DNA of 64,000 bases, taken from NCBI GenBank assembly GCA_030490835.1, contig CM059971.1, positions 40,410,012 through 40,474,011 on the forward strand. Direction: 5' to 3'. Positions 22,583 through 35,166 of the stretch are shown in pieces; positions within the stretch are counted from its first letter, which is position 1; every line of letters starts with the position of its first letter. Source of the DNA: Annona cherimola (taxonomy: Eukaryota > Streptophyta > Magnoliopsida > Magnoliales > Annonaceae). The notes under the pieces are model-generated. The model was given only the letters and a program-made list of their open reading frames with translations. It searched no databases and had not been told where the DNA came from. Position numbers and translations under genes: made by a program.

Positions 22583-22835
22583 TGTGACACCTCGGGTCGG
22601 GGCGCCACAATAGCAGAAAATTTGCCAATTCAAGAACACTTGAACTATGAGGAAAGGCTGATCAAAATATTGGATTTCAAGATCAAGAAACTTCGAAACA
22701 GAGAGATTGAATATGTAAAGGTACAATGGAATCGATATTCAGAGTCCGAAGCCACTTGGGAGCTACGAGAAGAGGTCGAAAGGAAATATCCTCAATTGTT
22801 CAAGAAAAAATAGGTTTCGGGACGAAACCTATTAT

Positions 22836-22849
22836 AAGGGGGGGAGGAT
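22836..22849 (+). other. Tekay-type polypurine tract
   Basis: The tract AAGGGGGGGGAGGA with one further base lies directly before the 3' LTR start TGTGAAACCC. It is the plus-strand priming site. Confidence 0.85.
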
Positions 22850-25364
22850 TGTGAAACCCAGCTTCCTCAGGCAATATACGTATTGTAAACCCTAGATTTT
22901 TGTAATATTTTTTATGATGAATAAAAATTCATGAATTATATTTATGGATATGTGCATTGGAGATTAAAATAATGCAATTAACAATTTAACCCACGTGAAT
23001 AGTACACATGAATAGTGCACGTGTATAGTAATTGAGGATTAAGACACGTGATTAAGAGTTAATCAATTGGAATAACTTAATAACAAAAAGACAAAAAGAA
23101 CATTTAATCATTATAGGACGAAATAGCAATTCTTTTTTATATTTTAATACAATTTTGGATTTTAGGAAAAATTAAAAAAAATTCATAATTTGCAATTCGG
23201 GCGTCGAATTTAGATGAAATTTTTTATGGATGGATAAAAATCCATGATGGACATAATGAATGGTTTAAGATGTGATGAAAATCATAAATTAAGGGTCAAG
23301 ATGAAACGTCAAATCGAGATTAAAAAGTAGCATAACATTTCATTAATTCTACTTTTGACTTTTTATCAAAATTAAATAATTAAAAATTAAAAAAATTAAA
23401 TGAAAAGTAGCAATGGGAGGGGTGTAAGCGGTGGGTGGTTGGGATCCTTGACCAAAATCAATGGTCCACATTCATCATCATCATAAATCAAGGGCTAGGA
23501 TTTAATTAGCTTAAATTAATTAATTTTAAAAATATAAAATAATAAATAAAAATAGGGATGCCATAGGGGGCTAAGCTTCTGTAGGGTGGGCTGCACATGG
23601 CTCCATGCACCTTTTTGAAATTAGAAAAAATCTATTTACAATTTAATACCTTGAGCAACGGGGTAAATTCCAATTTCATGAAAAATCAAACCCTATAAAT
23701 AGGGCCAAGGGGGGACATCCAAAGGCACAACCCAGCCCCATTTTGAGCAGAAAAAATTTCTTGCCAAGCCAAAGAAGAGGAGGAGAGAAAGTTAGAGAGA
23801 AAGTGTGAAAAGAAGAGGGATATCTCCACTTCGGGTAAGTAATTTCTATCAAAAAAAAAATTTGGATGTTAAGTAGGGTAAAATCATGCTTAGATAATTT
23901 CTAAGCATGAGAAAATAAGTATAGTTATAATGCTTACTCGGAATTATGTCAAAACATTAAAAATTTGGAACAAAGATAGAGCATTCGGGAAGATAGCATA
24001 TGATATGTGTAAATAATGCTCCAAAATTGATAAATGATGATTTGGGATGAATGAATATGATAAATATGATGTTTGAATGATGATATATTAATGATTTTTG
24101 GAATTAAGGATTATGCCTAAGTGAATTTATGTTGATTTTTAGTATATGGAGAAAATGATTTATTAAGCCAAGTTAATGATGATAAATTCAAATGTATGAA
24201 TTTTTTTCATGATATACTAAGCATTAGCGATGTCATTGTATTTTTTATTTTTAGAAAAAATGTCAATTTTTGAAACCCATGAACAGTAACCAACACGCAG
24301 TGAACAGTAATCTCTGATGAATAGTGATTTGCTACAGTAACAACGTGATTTTGGAGAAAATTTGAGATTAATATTTAAATATAAGGATGGAATTTTTGAA
24401 GAACCTATGGATAAAAATATCCGAATAAAGAAATAATGCCCAAATATTATAAAGCATGCATGGGAAACAGCTTGTATAGAAGAAATTAAATATCCTTTTT
24501 CTTTGAATAGGAAAAGGAAAAGAAAAAGTCGAGGATACCAACTGAGGAGGTAAGCAAGTTATATATTTTACAAATTATTTCCAAAATACTAGAAATTGTT
24601 TGCAAATTGCTTTATGAAATTTATTTAAAGTTGGTCATACCTATAATTGCTTTACAAGAACTGAAGTATGTTTGTTAAATTATTTATTAAATACTTTTTT
24701 ATGAAATTGTTTATGATTTACAAATGTCATGTCAGCATGTGTATGTAAATGAGCATGTGCACGAGGAATAGGCCATAGTTGTAGTAGTAAGCGGACTGGA
24801 TGTCCCCTTGCTATTGCCAAGTCGCTTATATAGGCTCAGGCCGCCGGCGACCTCCCTGAGATGGGAGCATGCATAGGATGGGCGCCTAGCTAGCGTCGTA
24901 TCTAAAAGAATGTCATGAATGCTATGAATGCATTGCATTTACATTTTATGAAATGCATGAAAATGATTAAAAAATTATGTATGGCTTGCTTACTGAGTAT
25001 TATTACTCACCCATGCTTTTTTAACAACAACAGAAAATGATGATGAAGGCAGCATGCAAAATGATATGCAGTTTTTGATATAAATGTTGTATATGTAAAT
25101 TTTTATGTAAAGACAATGATGATAATTTTGGGATGGGAATGAATATCTTTTCAATATCATGTTTTATGAGCAGACTGTGATTATAGCTATGATATGTGAA
25201 ATATATGTCCAATTGATTGAATGGTGACAATTTTTCATGTATTGATGTTATATATATATATATAAGTCCTGCCGTGTGATCAGGGCAACAATCTTGAGTC
25301 ACGTTTACCAATCAAAAACGGTCCCGGAGTAAGGCTTTTGGGCACCCTGGTTCGGGGCGCCACA
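22850..25364 (+). repeat. Tekay-type 3' LTR
   Basis: The LTR is 2,515 bp, TGTGAAACCC...GGGCGCCACA, collinear with 9629-12170. It has a TATA box CTATAAATAGGG at about 23693. Its sequence differs from the 5' LTR by many substitutions and small indels, so the element is clearly older than copia-3. Confidence 0.92.
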
Positions 25365-26523
25365 GTTGGCGCCTAGGTGCCAAGGCATGAATTCCTAGGG
25401 TTTGCAGAAAAGTTCCAAATTGCCCAGCACACAGAGAGTTGGAGCTTAGTCGCTAGACATGGGCGCCTAGGCGCTAATACACATCCGTATGCATGGATTT
25501 CAGTGCGTGTGTTGCGCAATGTCACTCTATAAATAGACCCTAGGAATTTGCGCCGAAGGACGACGGAGAGAGAGCCCAGGAATGGAATTACACAACAACA
25601 GAAAGACGAAAACGCGATCAAAGCACAAATTGAAGAGAGGATTCAACTCCATTAGTGGAAGCCGCCGGAAAATAAGTTTTCTCTTATTCTTTATATTTTT
25701 CTTTCTCTGCTTTTTCTGGATACTTTCAATATGGATGTAAAGGATTTTATGATCATGTATTTGAACTAAACTTCCTTTAGATGGATAGTTAGGATGAATT
25801 GAATTCTAAACTATATTATCTTGGTTCTTTGAAATTCATGAATGAATATTTGATTTTATATATGATTGTGTATGATTTACCTCTGCAAGTGTGGTTTTAA
25901 TGTTTTTTACAAGATTAGCTATCTTGTAAGATGATTTAATTGCTTGATTAATCCTTGAAAAAGAAAAATATCTGCTAGATCCATGTGTAGGGCATAGGTT
26001 TCCTCTTTGTTAAGGGGAGTTGTTTAATGGATAGGAATATATCGTTAAACCCTATGTAGTCAGTAAATAGGTTATGAATTTATCAATTTCACTTTATTTA
26101 ATGGCATAGGAACATAATAATTAAATAGGGTGTAATTAGCTTTATATAATGTTGGAAGACATATACAAAGATTATTGAACTTGGACTAGTAAATACATGC
26201 ACAATCCAATTAAAAAGAACCAATGCGATATAGTTTAGATTCAAGAATTCTGAGCTATCAATTTGTCATCCCTGATTATTAAACCCGTTTCTAGTATTCT
26301 AGTGATTTCGTTGACTCTACTCTGATTTCTTATTGCAGTTGTTAGCTTTAGTTTAAATCCACAAACTTAGAATTTTCTACCCACCGAAAGAAATTAAACT
26401 AATTAATAATTTCGGTTAACAATTCCTCGTGGGAACGATACTCTACTCACACTTTATAACTTGAAACGGTATGTATACTTGCGCAAAAGCGAGCAATTTA
26501 ATAGACATATACACAGCTCGTCA
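25365..26523 (+). repeat. Athila-type LTR fragment (second piece)
   Basis: This continues the LTR begun at 9348. It starts inside a GGCGCC palindrome, passes a TATA-type CTATAAATAGACC (about 25530), and has the Athila-typical CCTCGTGGGAACGATACTCTAC and GTATACTTGCG near its end. It terminates in CAGCTCGTCA at 26523, identical to the 3' end of the LTR at 62781. The following base pairs do not match an Athila internal region, so this LTR is solo or truncated. Confidence 0.82.
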
Positions 26524-26840
26524 CTAGTCGAGGTAGTAAGTGGATAAGGAGTCCCTCTTGACGTTGTCAAGTTGGAAGGTCCGGCGCCAAAGATGGAAAG
26601 GATCATGTCATGAAAGAATGTTCCCCGAGCTAATGTACCCTCACATGAAGGATAAGGTCATGAATGGAAATGATGTATTTGCACATCCCATGTTTATGAA
26701 AGGTTTATGAAATGATATTTACTCAACAGGTAGTTGATCACTTATTAAGTGTTTCCTATCTAATGGAGAGAATTGCTTTTGAACAATGTTGCCTTTGAAA
26801 TGATTTGCCTGAAAAAGATATAGATTGCTTATTGAGTTTT
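26524..26840 (+). other. LTR-like debris, left part
   Basis: This non-coding sequence resembles the R/U5 portions of family-B and family-C LTRs (motifs such as GTTGATCACTT...AAGTGTTTCCTATC and TTGCTTATTGAGTTTT). It is interrupted by the solo LTR at 26841 and resumes at 30196. It has neither clean LTR end, so it is a truncated older element. Confidence 0.5.
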
Positions 26841-28644
26841 TATGGAACCCCGATCTTTGAGACATGTACAAAACCCTAGGGTTGTAAACCCTAGGTAATA
26901 TATTTGAGAAATATATATTGATGGATATGAAATATATGGAAATGAAGGTTAAAATACTTATGCAGGAAATTCTGATGAATAGTGCACGTGAATAGTGAAA
27001 TGTGAATAGTAAACGTGGGATTAAGGAAATATGTTAAGTTAATCACTTTGGATTAACTTAATCATAAAAGACGAAAAAGGAAGCTTCCCACTACAAGACA
27101 AAAATGTTTTTTTGGATTAAAATATGAATTTTCGGATTTTTAATTGATTTTTGAAGAAAATGAAGAAAAATTCATATCTTGCAATCCGGAATCGGATCAA
27201 GATGAAATTTTTTATGGGTGGCCAAGATATGATGATGGATATGATGAATGGTCCAAGATTAATCAAAGATCATGAATTAAGGGTCAAGATTAAATGTCAT
27301 TTGAAAATGGAAAAAGTAACTTTACTTTTTCATTAATGGCATTTGACTTTGATTAATTTTAATTAAATAAAATTAATGAAAAGCTGCTATGGCTGCTGGA
27401 GCTTGGACTTTTGGGGCCAAATCCAATGGCCCAAAATCAATCTTATCAAAAATCAATGGCTAGGATTAATTTAGCCTAAATTAATTAATTTTAAAAAATA
27501 AAAAAATAGGTAAAAATAGGGCTGCAATAGGGCTGCTGGAGCAGGCCTAGGGGGGCTGCACAATGCTCCATGCACCTTTTAAAATTAGAAAAAAACACAT
27601 TTGCAAATTTACACCTCAAGCAAGAGGGGGTAAATTGCAAATATGTGAAAAATCAAAAAGTATAAATAGGGGGCAGGGGTGGACGTCCAAAGGCACTCCA
27701 AGCTTGAGCAATTCAAGCATTCCCCAAAACACGTTTTGGCCATAGAGAGAGAAGGAGAGAAGGAAGGAAAGAGAAAATGGGAAGGAAATGAGAAGTTCTC
27801 CACTAGAGGTAAGCAATTTCTTTCCAAATTTATTTTGGATGTTAAGTAGGGTAAAATCATGCTTAGATAATGCCTAAGCATGAGAAAATAAGTAAAGTTA
27901 TAATGCTTAATTGGAATCATGCCGAAACATCGAAAATTTGGAGCAAAGATGGAGCATTCGAGAAGATAGCATATGATATGTGAAAATAATGCTCCAAAAT
28001 TGATAAATGATGATTTGGGATATATGAATATGATAAATATGATGTTGGAATGATGATATATTAATTTCATGATTTTTGGAATTAAGGATTATGCTTAAGT
28101 GAATTTATGTTGATTTTCAGTATATGGAGAAAATGATTTATTTAGCCAAGTTAATGATGATAAATTCATAATTCATGAATTTCCCATGATATACTAAGCA
28201 TAAGCTATGTCATGGTATTTTTTATTTTTGGAAAAAATGTCAATTTTTGGAACCCATGAACACTAACCCATGTTGCAGTGAACAGTACCCTCGGGTGAAT
28301 AGTAACGTAAACAGTGACGATGAACAGTAATCTGCTACAGTCACATGAACAGTATTTATGAACAGTGAACAGCGTATTTTGGAAAAAAATTGAGATTTAT
28401 TTTTGTATATTTATGAGGATATATGGATGGAATTTTTAAAGGATTTATGGATAAAAATTCATATAAATGAGTAATGACCAAGTATTTATAAAAGGAAAAC
28501 CTCTATAAAAATGAGGTAATATGTGATCGTAAAGCATGCATGGGAAGCAAGCTAAGACATGGAATAGATGGATAAAATATCAAATTTCCTTGTATAGGAA
28601 AATGAAAGGAAAGGATAAAGGAGTCAGGTTGAAGCAAAGCAAAG

Positions 28645-28740
28645 GTAAGCAAGCAATCCTTTTGAAAATGATGATTTGTAAGCAAGCAATCCTTTTGAAA
28701 ATGATGATTTGTAAGCAAGCAAACCTTTTTAAAATGTAAT
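28645..28740 (+). repeat. 33-bp tandem repeat, three copies
   Basis: Units starting GTAAGCAAGCAATCCTTTTG occur at 28645, 28678 and 28711, each holding a GTAAGC splice-donor-like core. The third copy has small changes. Confidence 0.85.
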
Positions 28741-29049
28741 TTTATTCTCAAGTATTTATGAAATGTGTTTAAGGGTGGCCATTCCTATAATGTTTTGATA
28801 TTGTAAATGTTTATGAGTTTTTATGAAAAGTCATGCTGGCATATTGATATCATGTGATGTTCATGGACATGTGCACATGTATGTTGTATAAGGAAGAGTT
28901 TTTGGTGGAGGTAGAAAGCGGATCAGAGTGTCCCCCTTCACTATTGCCGAGTCGTATGGGCTGTGTGCCGACGGCGTCCTCCCCAGAGGTGGAGGCAAAG
29001 GAATGTTATGTTTGAATGAATGCATTGCATTTTCATACATGGATTGAAA

Positions 29050-29593
29050 AGAAAAGCATGGATTTGAAATGATGTTTTTAAATGAACGGTGCAAATAATT
29101 CTCTACATGAGAATGACAAGCTACCTGGTGTAAGAGGTATATAATGCTTGGGAAATCAAAAGTTATGCATGTAGGAACCATGTAGGCGCCAAGAGGAAGA
29201 GAGGTTCCCCTTGATGAGGCCAAGTCGGAGACAGCCGGCGTATTGGACCATGCTATGTGAGTTGTTCCCTGGGCTAGCATACCCACACACGAAGGTTTAT
29301 GTCAAGAATGGAAAGAAAGTATTTGCACACATGGATTTGAAAAGATATTTTTAAGGGATGATGCAAATAATTCTCTACATGAGAATGACAAGTCACCTGG
29401 TGTAAGAGGTATATAATGCCGGGAAAATCAAAAGTCATGCATGTAGGAACCATGTAGGCGTCAAGAGGAAGAGAGGTTCCTCTTGATGAGGCCAAGTCGG
29501 AGACAGCCGGTGTATTGGACTATGTTATGTGAGATGTTCCCTGAGCTAGCGTACCCGCACACGAAGGTTTATGTCAGGAGTGGAAAGGAAGCA
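29050..29593 (+). repeat. About 272-bp tandem duplication inside family-B LTR
   Basis: The block with CTCTACATGAGAATGACAAG, GTAAGAGGTATATAATGC and the AGAGGAAGAGAGGTTCC segment occurs twice, offset by 272 bp. The two units differ at scattered positions. Other family-B LTRs in this window have a single copy. Confidence 0.8.
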
Positions 29594-30195
29594 TTTGCAC
29601 ATTCAATGTTTATGAAAAGGTTTCTATTCCATTGATAGTTGATCACTTGCTAAGTGTCTCCTATCGAATGGAGAGAAATGCATTTACGAATGATTTACAT
29701 GAATGGTTTATGGAAGGTTTCTATTCTGTTGGTAGTTGATCACTTGGTAAGTGTCTTCTATCGAATGGAGAGGAATGCATTTAAAATGAAAAATGCTTGC
29801 TTATTGAGTTTCGACTCATGTTTTGTTTTCCCAACCTCAGACAGGTGTAGGGAAAGCCAAGAAATGAAGGACATGTGTTGCTAAAGGAAAAGAGAAATCT
29901 ACAAAGGTTAGTAGATTTTTGTATGAATAGATTCCGTAATGGGATATGATGAAAAAGACATAGGCTGTATGAAATTATGAAGTGATGAATAATATGAGAA
30001 GTTGATGATTTATGATGTTATGGATAAGTCCATTATGAATGATGATATGATGAAAGAAAAAGAAATGGAAAAAAATTAGACGAGATCCAATTAAGAACCC
30101 ACCGCGTGATCAGGGCAACAATCCTGATTCACACTTACCAATCGACAAGATCCCGGAGTAAGGACAAATATGACGCCTCGGTTTGGGGCGCCACA

Positions 30196-30645
30196 GTTTT
30201 CAACTCACATTTTATTTTCTAAACCTATAGACTGGTGAAGGAACGAAGATGTCAAAGGAGCATGAATTAGAGCATTGAAGAATGAGAAATTTTATGGTCA
30301 TTTATATATGACACTTATGGCAAATGGTCGTAAAATGGCTTGGTATTTGATATCTTGATGAACATATGTGATTTATGTTATGACTTATGTTTTATGAACA
30401 AGTGTCAATGAATGATGAGTACGTTATGATTTTCTACGATTATATATGTATGTTTTATGCCTATGGATTGGTGAAAATTTTTTTATGGATAAATTCTAAA
30501 GCATAAATATCATGATATGATTAAGTATGAAGGTTATGAGATGACATGTGAAATTTTCAAATGGTATAATGGCCTAAAACGACATTTGATTGAAATTGAA
30601 TATATAAATGATATAAAATCCTAAGGAGTTAGGATTAAGTGGATA
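30196..30645 (+). other. LTR-like debris, right part
   Basis: This is the continuation of 26524-26840 after the solo LTR. It is AT-rich, non-coding and without a PBS or LTR terminus. I recognise no gene here. Confidence 0.45.
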
Positions 30646-32034
30646 TGTGAAACCCTGACCTACGTAGGATTCATGTATGATGTAGTGGAATTATGAATGA
30701 TTTCCTTTGCAATATTGATGATTTATTGCAATTAGGTCAGAGATTATGAATGATGATTAAATCAATCATTATAAGCCAATATAGGTCAATGTGATTAAAG
30801 AGACCTAATGAGGATTAGGGAATGTGAATATATTGAGGATAATTACCTCATATATTATGGTTTAATTAATGGAGATTATGTTGATAATTATGGATTTAAG
30901 GTAGCAAATGCTAGAAAATCCATAATTTGACGCCGGGAAGGCGGATTAAGATGGAAATTGAAATGTAAGCATATAATTTTGTGCTTATCTAATGAAAATG
31001 ATGAATTATGAAAGTAATGATGAAATTAAGGTGGAAAATAGATCATCACCATCAAAATCCAAAGATGGTTTCAAATGATCATAACTTGAGCTAGAAAAGT
31101 CGGATTGAGATGAAATTTGAAATGGACGGTTAAAATTATGAGATCAATGCAATGAGAGGCATGGATTAAGATAATGATGATGGGATCATGTTTGCACAAA
31201 AAAGGGATGAGAACCCTTGACTTTTGTGCCTATAAAGTAAGCTCTCATTTATGTTAAAGTCAAAGTTATTAATTAAATAATTAATGGCATAAATGAGGTG
31301 TCAAAAGGAGATAATGACACATGGATTTTATGAATTATTTAAAATGACAAAATCCATGATAAAATTCAGTGATTAATGCCATGATTTAAAGGCTAATGAG
31401 CTAGCTCAAGTTAGGTAGTGAAGATGGCCCACACATGGATGGCTAAAGGGGCTGTTGCATGGGATTTTTAATTTTTAAAAAAATGAAAAATGTGTATTTA
31501 AATGACCGAGGCAGCTAGGGTCGTTAGTGGACATGATTAGGAGTTGATTTTGTGGTAAGAAAATACCAAAAAGTCAATGATAAGTGGACCCCATCAAGTG
31601 GGCAGCAACAAGGTAGCCAAGAGAGGTGCACGGTCAAGCTACTGTTTGGAATTTTTTATGATTTTTTTACAGGCTAAATGGATAGCTAAGAAAGCTAATT
31701 ACTAGGGTAATTAAGTGACAATTAATTAAATCTGCAATTTTGTGGAAAAAATTGCAAAAGGCAGCTGCATATGGATGTTGAATCAAGTGGACAGCAAGTG
31801 GAGCATGAATTGATGTGGACGTCCAAGGCTGGATTCTTGGATTTTTGTGAATTTTTAAATATGCTAAATGGACCCCTAAGTATGCTAGTATCTAGGGTGA
31901 TTAAATACCCATAAATTAAAGTTAAATTTTATGTGAAAAAAAATGGAAAAAGGCTGCTAAAAAGTGGACGTCAATGGTGGACAGATTTGAGATTCATCAA
32001 TGCATGGATTTTTGGTGGATTTTATTTAAAATAC
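30646..32034 (+). mobile_element. Family-C LTR fragment (5' part)
   Basis: It begins TGTGAAACCCTGACC and aligns with the first 1.4 kb of the complete family-C LTR at 39044 (shared GATGATTTATTGCAATTAGG, AATTACCTCATATATTATGG, GGAAAGGCGG-type blocks). It ends abruptly at 32034 against family-B internal sequence, so its right part was deleted. Confidence 0.7.
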
Positions 32035-35000
32035 CTTTTCTTTCTTTTCATTTACTCTTTCTATACTCATCTACCATTCCTTGATATGATATCATTCTTG
32101 TCTCATCATAAAAAGCATCATAGCTTTAGATCTAGATATTATTCTTGTCTATCTATCTATTCATACTTTGATACCTACTTTTGTGGTATCACACTTTTCC
32201 TATCATCATCCTTAATTTTCTCTTTCCATGCCTGTTTACCAATCCTTTCTCTAATACCACTCTCTGTGGTATTAGACCTATCCTTTCATCATATTTTATT
32301 TTCTCCTTCTCTCGCCTATTTACCAATCCTTGCTTTGATACCAATTTCTATGGCGCCCCGAACCGAGGTGTCCACATAGTGCTTACTCCAAGATCTTGTC
32401 AATTGGTAAATGTGACTCAAGATTGTTGCCTGATCACGCGACGGGTTATTAATTGGATTTCGTCCAATTTGTTTTTCTTTTCTTTCATCACATAAACATA
32501 TATTTATCATTATTCATAATGGACTCATCCATATCATCATAAATCATCAACTTCTCGTATTATTTATAACTTCATAATTTCATACAATCTATGTCCTTTT
32601 TCATTATATCCCATTAGGGCATACTTTCATATTTCAATAGACAAAGGATTACATACCTTTGTAACTATGCTTCTTTCATTCATTCATCATATCACTTACA
32701 GGCAAATCAACCTGATCTTTTTATCACTTGGCTTTCCTTGCACTTGTCTGACGTTGGAAAAATAAAACATGAGTCGAAACTCAATAAACAAATATTTTCT
32801 TTCATTTAAATGCATTTCTCTCCATTCGATAGAAGACACTTAGCAAGTGATCAACTATCAATGGAATAGAAACCTTTTCATAAAAATCATTTCATAAACA
32901 TTGGATGTGCAAATGCTTCATTTCCATTCCTGACATAAACTTTCGTGTGCGGGTACGCTAGCCCATGGAACACTCATATAGCATGGTCCAATATGCCGGC
33001 TGTCTCCAACTTGGCCTCATCAAGGGGACTCTCTCATCCTCTTGATGCCTACATGGTTCCTACATGCATGACTTTTGATTTCTCCGGCATTATATACCTC
33101 TTACACCAAGTGACTTATCATTCTCATATAGAGAATTATTTGCACCATCCCTTAAAAACATCAGTTCAAATCCACGCTTTTCTTTTCAATCCATGTATGA
33201 AAATGTAATGCATTCATTCACACATAACATTCCTTTGCCTCTACCTCTGGGAAGGACGCCGTCGGCACACAGCCTATACAACTCGGCAATAGTGAAGGGA
33301 GACCCTCTGATCCGCTTTTTACCTCCACCAAAGCCTCTTCATTATACATCATACATGTGCACATGTCCATGAACATCACATGACATCAATATGCCGGCAT
33401 GACTTTTCATAAAAAATCATAAACATTTATCATTTCAAAACATTATAGGAATGACCACCCTTAAACACATTTCATAAATACTTGAGAATAAAATCACATT
33501 TTCAAGGTTGTGCTTGCTTACAAATCATCATTTTCGAAAGGATTGCTTGCTTACATTGAAGCAATAAAATTACATTTTCAAAGTTGTGCTTGCTTACCTC
33601 CTCAGTCTGTGTCCTCCACCTTTTCTTTTTATTTTCCTATACAAGGAAAAATGATATTTTATCTATATCATTTCATGTCTTAGTTTATTTTTCATGCATG
33701 CTTTATAATCATTCATTACCTCATTTCTATAGAGGTTAATCCTATAAATATACTTGGTCATTACCTCCTTAAATGGATTTTTATCCATAATTCCTTTAAA
33801 AATTCCATCTATATATTTTCATAAATATATAAAAATAAATCGCATTTTTTTCCCAAAATACGCTGTTCACTGTTCATAATTACTGTTCATGTTATTGTAG
33901 CAGATACTGTAGCAAATCACTGTTCACATTACTGTTCATACGAGGTTACTGTTTACAGCAACGTGAGTTACTGTTCATGGGTTCCAAAAATTAATATTTT
34001 TCCCAAAAATAAAAAATATCATGACATAGCTTATGCTTAGTATGTCATGGGAAATTTCATACATTTTGAATTTATCATCATTTACTTGGCTAAATAAATC
34101 GTTTTCTCCATATACTAAAAATCAATATAAATTCACTTAAGCATAATCCTAAATTCCAAAAATTATAAAATTAATATATCATCATTTCAACATCATATCT
34201 ATCATATTAATTCATCCCAAATAATCATTTATCAATTTTGGAGCATTTTTTACACGTATCATATGATATCTTTTCGAATGCTCCATCTTTGCTCCAAATT
34301 TTTGATGTTTCAGCATAATTCCAATTAAGCATTATAACTTTACTTATTTTCTCATGCTTAGGAATTATCTAAGCATGGTTTTACCCTAATTAACATTCAA
34401 AAGAAATTTGGGAAGAATCCCCTTACCTGAAGTAGAAAAACTCTCCTTCTACTTGGTCGTTCTCTCTCTAACCTTCTCTCCTTCTTTCTTTCAAGGCCAA
34501 AACGTGTTTGGGGGGTGGGAATGGCTTGAATTTCTCAAGATTGGAGCTGGGAGGATGTGCTTGGACGTTCACCCCATGCTTCCCTTTCATAGGCATGCAT
34601 TTTTCACATATTTGCAATTTACCCCCCCTTGCTTGAGGTATTAAATTTTAAATGTATTTTTTCCTAATTTTCAAAAGGTACATGGAGCCATGTTCAACCA
34701 CCCTATAGTAGCTCCAGCCCCCTATGGAAGCCCTATTTTCCATAATTTTTTTGATTTTTAAAATTATTTAATTTAGGCTAATTAAATCTTAGCCATTGAT
34801 CTTTGATGAGGATGAATTTGGACCATTAATTTTGGTCAAAAAGCTCCCCCTACCCCTCCTGTATCTCTGATTTTCATTTATTATTTTTTTATTTTTAATT
34901 ATTAAATTTAGTAAAAAGTCAAATTTACAATTAATGAAAAGTAGAGCTACTTTTTGATCTCCAAATGACATTTCATCTTGACCTTTGATTCATGATTTTT

Positions 35001-35166
35001 TATCAATCTTGGACCACTCATCATGTTCATCATATTATTTTGGTCATCCATAAAAAATTTCATCTCAATTCGACGTCCGGATTGCAATATATGAATTTTT
35101 CTTCATTTTCTACACAAAAATCCATAAAAATCCGAAAATTATTATTTTAATCCAAAAAGCACTTTT

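Larger units (their letters stand above)
19745..22609 (-). mobile_element. Aberrant family-B insertion (LTR part + PBS region + 27-bp LTR tail)
   Basis: It is flanked by perfect TSD ATAGC (19740-19744 and 22610-22614). Read on the minus strand it has: 27 bp of LTR 3' end (22583-22609), a PBS-like TGGTATCAGAGC (about 22567-22578), about 740 bp of 5' internal sequence, then an LTR lacking its U3 from about 21830 down to 19745. It is therefore not a normal solo LTR. The 27-bp end is an imperfect palindrome that itself starts TGTG and ends CACA. It interrupts the integrase gene of the host element. Confidence 0.75.
18567..22813 (+). pseudogene. Tekay-type integrase with chromodomain-like tail, split
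   Basis: The zinc-binding part has HFSPFLMHPGSTKMYQDIK and CLTCQRVK. The core has WDDITMDFIEGLP, the second Asp in ISDRDSSF and the Glu in [12 protein letters not shown]. Then come the GPFEVLEKIGNLAYRIARP..HNVFHISMLRKY fold and, after a 2.9-kb insertion (19745-22609), the tail NYEERLIKILDFKIKKLRN...YVKVQWNRYSESEATWELREE...PQLF (22622-22813). That tail is the chromodomain-like end of Tekay/Del elements, thought to guide insertion to chromatin. Breaks: TAG at 19116-19118, TGA at about 19258 and a frameshift near 19580. The coding sequence resumes in register after the insertion's TSD. Confidence 0.9.
9629..25364 (+). mobile_element. Tekay/Del-type Ty3/gypsy element, nested and decayed
   Basis: This is a complete LTR-to-LTR structure of 15.7 kb, of which about 5.7 kb is later insertions. 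The perfect 5-bp TSD GTTGG is at 9624-9628 and 25365-25369. Order: LTR, tRNA-Met PBS, gag with zinc knuckles, PR, RT, RNase H, INT, chromodomain-like tail, PPT, LTR. PR-RT-RH-INT order marks Ty3/gypsy. The integrase tail VKVQWNRYSESEATWELREE...YPQLF is typical of the Tekay/Del chromoviruses. Every coding segment carries nonsense or frameshift changes. The target is an Athila LTR, cut beside one of its GGCGCC palindromes. Confidence 0.93.
26841..30195 (+). mobile_element. Family-B solo LTR (+ strand)
   Basis: This is a 3,355-bp solo LTR from TATGGAACCCCG (TG mutated to TA) to GGGGCGCCACA, with perfect TSD GTTTT at 26836-26840 and 30196-30200. It has a TATA box GTATAAATAGGGGG at about 27659, a GAGGTAAGCAA splice-donor-like motif at about 27806, and two internal tandem duplications listed separately. 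It encodes no protein. Minus-strand ORFs here recur in every family-B LTR. Confidence 0.9.

Noticed and set aside
26524..30645. Host gene between the nested blocks
   Set aside because: No long ORF, no exon-like conserved domain, and similarity to LTR segments elsewhere in the window.
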